Assembly (NCBI GenBank): GCA_028293325.1
Contig: JAQGPA010000092.1
Location: 1-49,987, forward strand
From: Pedosphaera sp.
GTDB lineage: Bacteria; Verrucomicrobiota; Verrucomicrobiia; Limisphaerales; Pedosphaeraceae
Direction: 5' to 3'
DNA: 49,987 bases
Position numbers and translations under genes: made by a program. Each line of letters opens with the position of its first letter. The stretch's first letter is position 1. Of this stretch, positions 46,531 through 49,987 are shown piece after piece. The notes beneath the pieces were generated by a model that worked only from the letters and a program-made list of their open reading frames with translations, had not been told where the DNA came from and ran no database searches.

Positions 46531-48996
46531 ATGAAACTGAACACGAATTACATCGCCTCCTGGACCAGGAGAATTCTCAGCCTGGGATTTCTGACCGTCG
46601 TGGCACCCCTGGCAACTTTGGCAGGGACAAGCAATGTGTCCATCGAGCCATCGGCTTTTAATCCGCCCAATGTCACCATCAACATTAATGATCGGGTGAT
46701 ATGGACCTGGGTGTCCCCATTCCATAGTACGACAAGCGACACCAGCCTGTGGGATTCGGGGGTTCATAACACGGGTTTCGTGTTCACCAACACCTTCACC
46801 AGCGCCGGCTCGTTTCCCTATCTCTGCACCGTCCATGGCTTCACCGGAACCGTCAACGTCCAGGCTGGCAACAGCGCTCCCACCGTTGCCATCACCTCAC
46901 CGACCGACGGGGCATCCTTCACCGCGCCAGCCACTGTTCCCATCACTGCGAGCGCCAACGACTCCGACGGGAGCGTGACGAACGTGGCATTCTTCGATGG
47001 CGGCACGTTGCTTGGCGCAACCAATAACACGCCTTACACTTTTACGGCCAGCCTCGCCACCGGCGGCCACGCGCTCACCGCGGTGGCCACGGACAACCTC
47101 GGACTCTCCACGACTTCTGCTGTTGTGAATGTGACGGTCAGTGTGGCGAACAATCCGCTCAGCGTGACCATCACCAACCCGATTGACAACGCCGTCTTCG
47201 GCAACACCGACAGCATAAACGTCCAGGCCGCCGCCGGTGATTCGCCTGGCAGCGTGACGAACGTGCAACTCTTCAACGGGGCCGTGTTGCTGCAAAGTTT
47301 TTCCACCCCGCCATACAACTTCTCAGGTTCCTCAATCTCGGGCAGCTTTGCATTGGGCACAAATACCTTGACCGCGGTGGCTACGGACAACCTCGGTGCC
47401 ACGGCGACTTCGGCACCCGTTCACGTGATCATAGCCAGATACCTGCCGGCGATTACGAACGGGGACATCACCATCCTCCTGCAGCCCGTTGCCACAGGCT
47501 TGGCCGCGCCTGACTACGGCATCAGCCCGCCGGGCGACACCACGCGCCTGTTCGTTGTTGAGCAGGGCGGATTGCTGCGAGTGATCCAAAACGGAGTCTT
47601 GTTGCCCACGCCGGCTCTCGACATTTCGAGCCGCGTGGCGCCGCCGCTGGTTCCGTCCAACCCCAACGACGAACGCGGCTTCCTCGGCCTGGCCTTTCAT
47701 CCTGGTTACACCAATCCGGCCAGCCCGGGTTATCAAACGCTTTATACTTACAACAGCGAGCAGATATCGGGAGGGACAAACGCCACTTACCTCGTGCCAA
47801 ATGGTGCCGCCAATACCTACCGGAACGTCGTCAACGAATGGAAGATCTCCAGCACGAACGCCAGTGTCGTCGATCCCACTTCGCGCCGGGAGGTCATCTC
47901 GTTCGGCAAGAACGCGGGCAATCATAACGGCGGCACGATCACCTTTGGACCGGACGGCTACGCCTATCTCGCTTTGGGTGATGGCGGCAACGCCAACGAT
48001 GTCGGCCCCAGCCACATCGTGCCGGGCGGCAACGCGCAGAACTTGAGCACTCCGCTCGGCAAAATGTTGCGGTTTGACCCGGTCAATCCAGCATTGACAA
48101 CCGGCAGCTCCGATGTGGTCAGCTCCAACGGGCAGTACCGCATTCCCGCCACCAACCCGTTTCAGAGTGCCGGACAAGTTCCGGAGATTTACGCTTACGG
48201 ATTGCGCAATCCCTATCGCTTTTCCTTCGACCACGTCACGGGCGACTTGATTGAGGGGGACGTCGGCCAGAACAATGTCGAGGAAATCAATCGCATCGTC
48301 CTAGGCGGCAACTTCGGCTGGCCGATCAAAGAAGGGGAATTCCTATTCAACCAAACGAACGGTCCAACCGGGCCCGCCGGCACCATCGGCACGCCGCCGG
48401 GAAATCGCAGCCCGGGACTTCCAGCGGGGCTGATTGACCCGATTTCCGGCACGATGGCAACTCTCGAATACGACCATAACGAAGGCATTTCCATCACCGG
48501 CGGCTTCGTCTATCGCGGCACCGCCATCCCGGAGCTGTACGGCAAGTATATCTTCGGCGACCTGGCCTTGGTAGCGGTGCCGGTGCGGGCGAACGGCCGC
48601 ATCTTCTACGCTGATCTTCAGACCGGTCAGATCAAGGCCTTTCCATTGCACCAGTTTGGCGGCTCGGCCATTTTGCCGAACGGCCTTACCGTGCATGGCT
48701 TCGGACAGGACGCTGATGGCGAATTGTACGCGCTGGTGACGAATACTTCAGCAAATGGAACCGGCGGGATCGTTTACAAGTTTGCGCCTATGCGCCTTTC
48801 GGTTCAAGTGACGGGCAACCTGCTGAACATCTCATGGCCCGCCGCAGGCGGGAGCCTGCAAACGCAGACCAACAGCCCGGGTGTCGGACTGGGCACGAAC
48901 TGGGTCACGGTGCCGGGTTCGACGACCACCAATAGTGTCGTCGTTCCAATCGACCCGGCCAGCGGCAGTGTGTTTTACCGGCTGGCCTTTCCGTGA
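46531..48996 (+). CDS. exported cupredoxin - Ig-like - PQQ-type sugar dehydrogenase fusion
   Basis: An 821-residue secreted protein. After a signal peptide (about 13-31) comes a plastocyanin-like cupredoxin (about 33-111): His65, Cys99 and His102 (F-P-Y-L-C-T-V-H-G-F-T-G-T). The position of the axial Met is Thr107. Two Big_9-like Ig domains (about 115-205, 210-305) follow, with V-T-N-V-x-F-F-D-G and A-V-A-T-D-N-L-G repeats. A glucose/sorbosone dehydrogenase beta-propeller (about 315-755) has D-E-R-G-F-L-G-L-A-F-H-P, G-N-H-N-G-G-T-I-T-F-G-P-D-G, Y-A-Y-G-L-R-N-P-Y-R and G-G-N-F-G-W-P. The tail (about 760-821), ending V-F-Y-R-L-A-F-P, matches a sorting-type C-terminal domain. Start ATG is preceded by AAAGAG. 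Confidence 0.9.
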   Translation: MKLNTNYIASWTRRILSLGFLTVVAPLATLAGTSNVSIEPSAFNPPNVTININDRVIWTWVSPFHSTTSDTSLWDSGVHNTGFVFTNTFTSAGSFPYLCTVHGFTGTVNVQAGNSAPTVAITSPTDGASFTAPATVPITASANDSDGSVTNVAFFDGGTLLGATNNTPYTFTASLATGGHALTAVATDNLGLSTTSAVVNVTVSVANNPLSVTITNPIDNAVFGNTDSINVQAAAGDSPGSVTNVQLFNGAVLLQSFSTPPYNFSGSSISGSFALGTNTLTAVATDNLGATATSAPVHVIIARYLPAITNGDITILLQPVATGLAAPDYGISPPGDTTRLFVVEQGGLLRVIQNGVLLPTPALDISSRVAPPLVPSNPNDERGFLGLAFHPGYTNPASPGYQTLYTYNSEQISGGTNATYLVPNGAANTYRNVVNEWKISSTNASVVDPTSRREVISFGKNAGNHNGGTITFGPDGYAYLALGDGGNANDVGPSHIVPGGNAQNLSTPLGKMLRFDPVNPALTTGSSDVVSSNGQYRIPATNPFQSAGQVPEIYAYGLRNPYRFSFDHVTGDLIEGDVGQNNVEEINRIVLGGNFGWPIKEGEFLFNQTNGPTGPAGTIGTPPGNRSPGLPAGLIDPISGTMATLEYDHNEGISITGGFVYRGTAIPELYGKYIFGDLALVAVPVRANGRIFYADLQTGQIKAFPLHQFGGSAILPNGLTVHGFGQDADGELYALVTNTSANGTGGIVYKFAPMRLSVQVTGNLLNISWPAAGGSLQTQTNSPGVGLGTNWVTVPGSTTTNSVVVPIDPASGSVFYRLAFP

Positions 48997-49069
48997 GTGA
49001 TGCGGTGGAACCGGATCCAATTGGGGTCCAGTGTTTGTCGCCACCGTTTACAGGAAAATACGTGTTTAT

Positions 49070-49128
49070 GCGGGCCATGGGCAAACTGCACAGGCTCGCC
49101 AAAGGTGTCCACTATAAAAAGGTGGGAC
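49070..49128. repeat. RAYT 5'-flank repeat, copy C
   Basis: The start-codon region (only M-A-R of the transposase remains on the minus strand) and its upstream DNA, matching copy B to GGTGGGAC. Match with copy B stops at 49129, exactly where the IS110 leader begins. Confidence 0.8.
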
Positions 49129-49237
49129 TGATAAACATTAAGAGCGTTGAGGGAGACGGTCTCCCTACGGTAAGAGAGTTGTCGTTCGTTAGCAGACGAA
49201 CACTAACAACAAAACTAAAACCGATAAGGAGACCGAT
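49129..49237 (+). other. leader of an IS110-family element with hairpins (possible bridge-RNA region)
   Basis: This 109-bp stretch before the transposase start holds a perfect palindrome GGGAGAC-G-GTCTCCC (49151-49165) and a second hairpin: GTT-gtc-GTTCGT, loop TAGCAG, ACGAAC-act-AAC (49178-49207), with a symmetric 3-nt internal loop. IS110-group elements encode a bridge RNA in the leader upstream of the transposase, with loops that pair to target and donor DNA. AAGGAG 7 bases before the ATG is a good ribosome binding site. Confidence 0.4.
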
Positions 49238-49562
49238 ATGAAAGACTTGATGGCCGGGATTGACCTGCATAGCAACAACATTATGACGGGCCTCGTGGAT
49301 CAGGAAGGCAAGCGGGTGGCGCAGCAAAAGCTGCCCTGCGAGCTCAAGCGCATCCAGGAGTTTCTGGCGCCCTACAAAGACCGTCACCGTCGCTCTATCC
49401 CAAGAGCAGTATCATTGGCTCATGTAGGCCGCGGCCAACCAGCGGAAACTGGAGCGCATCGTGGAGCAGATGCAGGCCCTCTCCAGGCAGGTTCTCTTTG
49501 AAACAGTGCCCGGAGTTGTCCGGCGCAAACGCCTTGGAAAGAAAGTTTTAGGCCTTATCTAA
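49238..49562 (+). pseudogene. truncated IS110-family transposase
   Basis: From ATG 49238: M-K-D-L-M-A-G-I-D-L-H-S-N-N, then V-D-Q-E-G-K-R-V-A-Q-Q-K-L-P, then L-A-P-Y-K-D-R, the DEDD RuvC-like N-terminus of IS110 transposases. About 50 codons in, homology breaks. In another frame, from 49422, an ATG-TAG is followed by A-A-A-N-Q-R-K-L-E-R-I-V-E-Q-M-Q-A-L and E-T-V-P-G-V, the coiled-coil and T-(V/I)-P-G-(V/I)-G region before the C-terminal transposase domain, ending TAA at 49560-49562. So most of the catalytic centre and the C-terminal domain are lost by deletion and frameshift. Confidence 0.8.
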
Positions 49563-49987
49563 GGGCCATTCGGGTCTGTCCCGCATAAGCACTTATTTTC
49601 TTCCCAGTTCACCTTCCCTTGCGGAAATGCAGACCACGGAGGGAAAGCTTCGGTTGGAATCGCCCGCGCCATCGCACCCTGGATTGAGGCAGGCTTGGAT
49701 CGCCGACGCAACAGCGATGCTCAAAAACTTCGAGTGGCCGTTGTGGCGGAAATAACCGGATGCGCATACCCTGAGGGACTTTGGTAATTTTACCCATAAA
49801 ACCTGGGAACAAAACCCTTCCATTTTTCTCCCATTAACGACCTGCTTCCATTCCGCGGGAATGGAAGTTGTGTCAAGCCGGATGGGGCAAACTCGCGCTG
49901 CCTCATGGACCCCGGTCCGCGCAAAATTCACTCCATCCGTGCCATCAAAGCATCGAAGTAATGAACAGGCAAAATAAGCAAAACACA
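49563..49987. other. no supported gene
   Basis: Both strands have open frames of about 110 codons, none resembling a known protein and none with a ribosome binding site. The sequence may be remnants beside the broken IS110 element. Confidence 0.4.

Noticed and set aside
47332..48234. 300-codon antisense frame in the sugar dehydrogenase gene
   Set aside because: No recognisable family and lies within a gene with clear propeller motifs.
49593..49931. 112-codon minus-strand frame at the right edge
   Set aside because: No ribosome binding site, no recognisable motif, and next to a decayed IS; both strands are open for similar lengths.
1..49987. tRNA, rRNA and CRISPR arrays
   Set aside because: Looked for cloverleaf ends, T-loop GGTTCGAATCC-like sequence and regularly spaced repeats; none convincing.

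Overview
The window looks like chromosomal DNA of a free-living, Gram-negative member of the Verrucomicrobiota, probably near the Pedosphaera/Limisphaerales lineages. This is an inference from gene families (TIGR03790 protein, DUF1080 and DUF6807 sugar proteins, tandem Myb/SANT-like repeat protein, exported proteins ending in an FYR(L/V)-type C-terminal domain, GH105-DUF4861), from the high GC of most genes, and from the rarity of Shine-Dalgarno sequences. No rRNA, tRNA or CRISPR array was seen.

Layout. 1-276 holds the start of a mannose-1-phosphate guanylyltransferase gene on the minus strand, running off the window. 277-4150 is an accessory island: hairpin repeats, a protein of tandem Myb-like repeats, a two-gene unit (GmrSD-like DUF262/DUF1524 nuclease plus a tandem zinc-finger microprotein), and a decayed REP-associated transposase. 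4152-7629 is a tight minus-strand operon nadC-birA-coaX-trpA (NAD, biotin, CoA, tryptophan), divergent from a Tat-exported MsrP-like molybdoenzyme. 8848-13602 carries housekeeping genes: nnr, a membrane protein, adk, a zinc-ribbon protein, fmt, and a convergent YkgJ-type protein. 13606-17402 has a rhodanese-pseudouridine synthase fusion and a secreted legumain-like peptidase. 17473-21184 reads minus: FAH-family hydrolase, proS, kdgK.

21376-25353 encodes two exported proteins (TIGR03790, subtilase). They are followed by a haem-synthesis run hemX-hemA-hemC and a cobA-hemD fusion, interrupted by two small minus-strand genes. 31307-33921 is a batD-batE pair without the rest of the Bat operon.

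33953-42020 is a carbohydrate locus: DUF1080-DUF6807 fusion, Tat-exported Gfo/Idh/MocA oxidoreductase, DUF1080 protein, kduD, kduI, and a divergent GH105-DUF4861 fusion. GH105 releases unsaturated uronates from pectin or rhamnogalacturonan. KduI and KduD convert the product to 2-keto-3-deoxygluconate, which KdgK (about 20 kb away) phosphorylates. A 42-codon remnant suggests that a second DUF4861-like gene was lost here.

42468-49987 is a second accessory zone: dispersed repeats, another transposase remnant, an orphan PAS histidine kinase with a recent internal PAS duplication, a CusF-SCO1 copper protein beside a cupredoxin-Ig-sugar dehydrogenase fusion, and a broken IS110-family element whose leader can fold into a hairpin with an internal loop, reminiscent of a bridge RNA. 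The same RAYT 5' flank occurs three times (3844, 42880, 49070).
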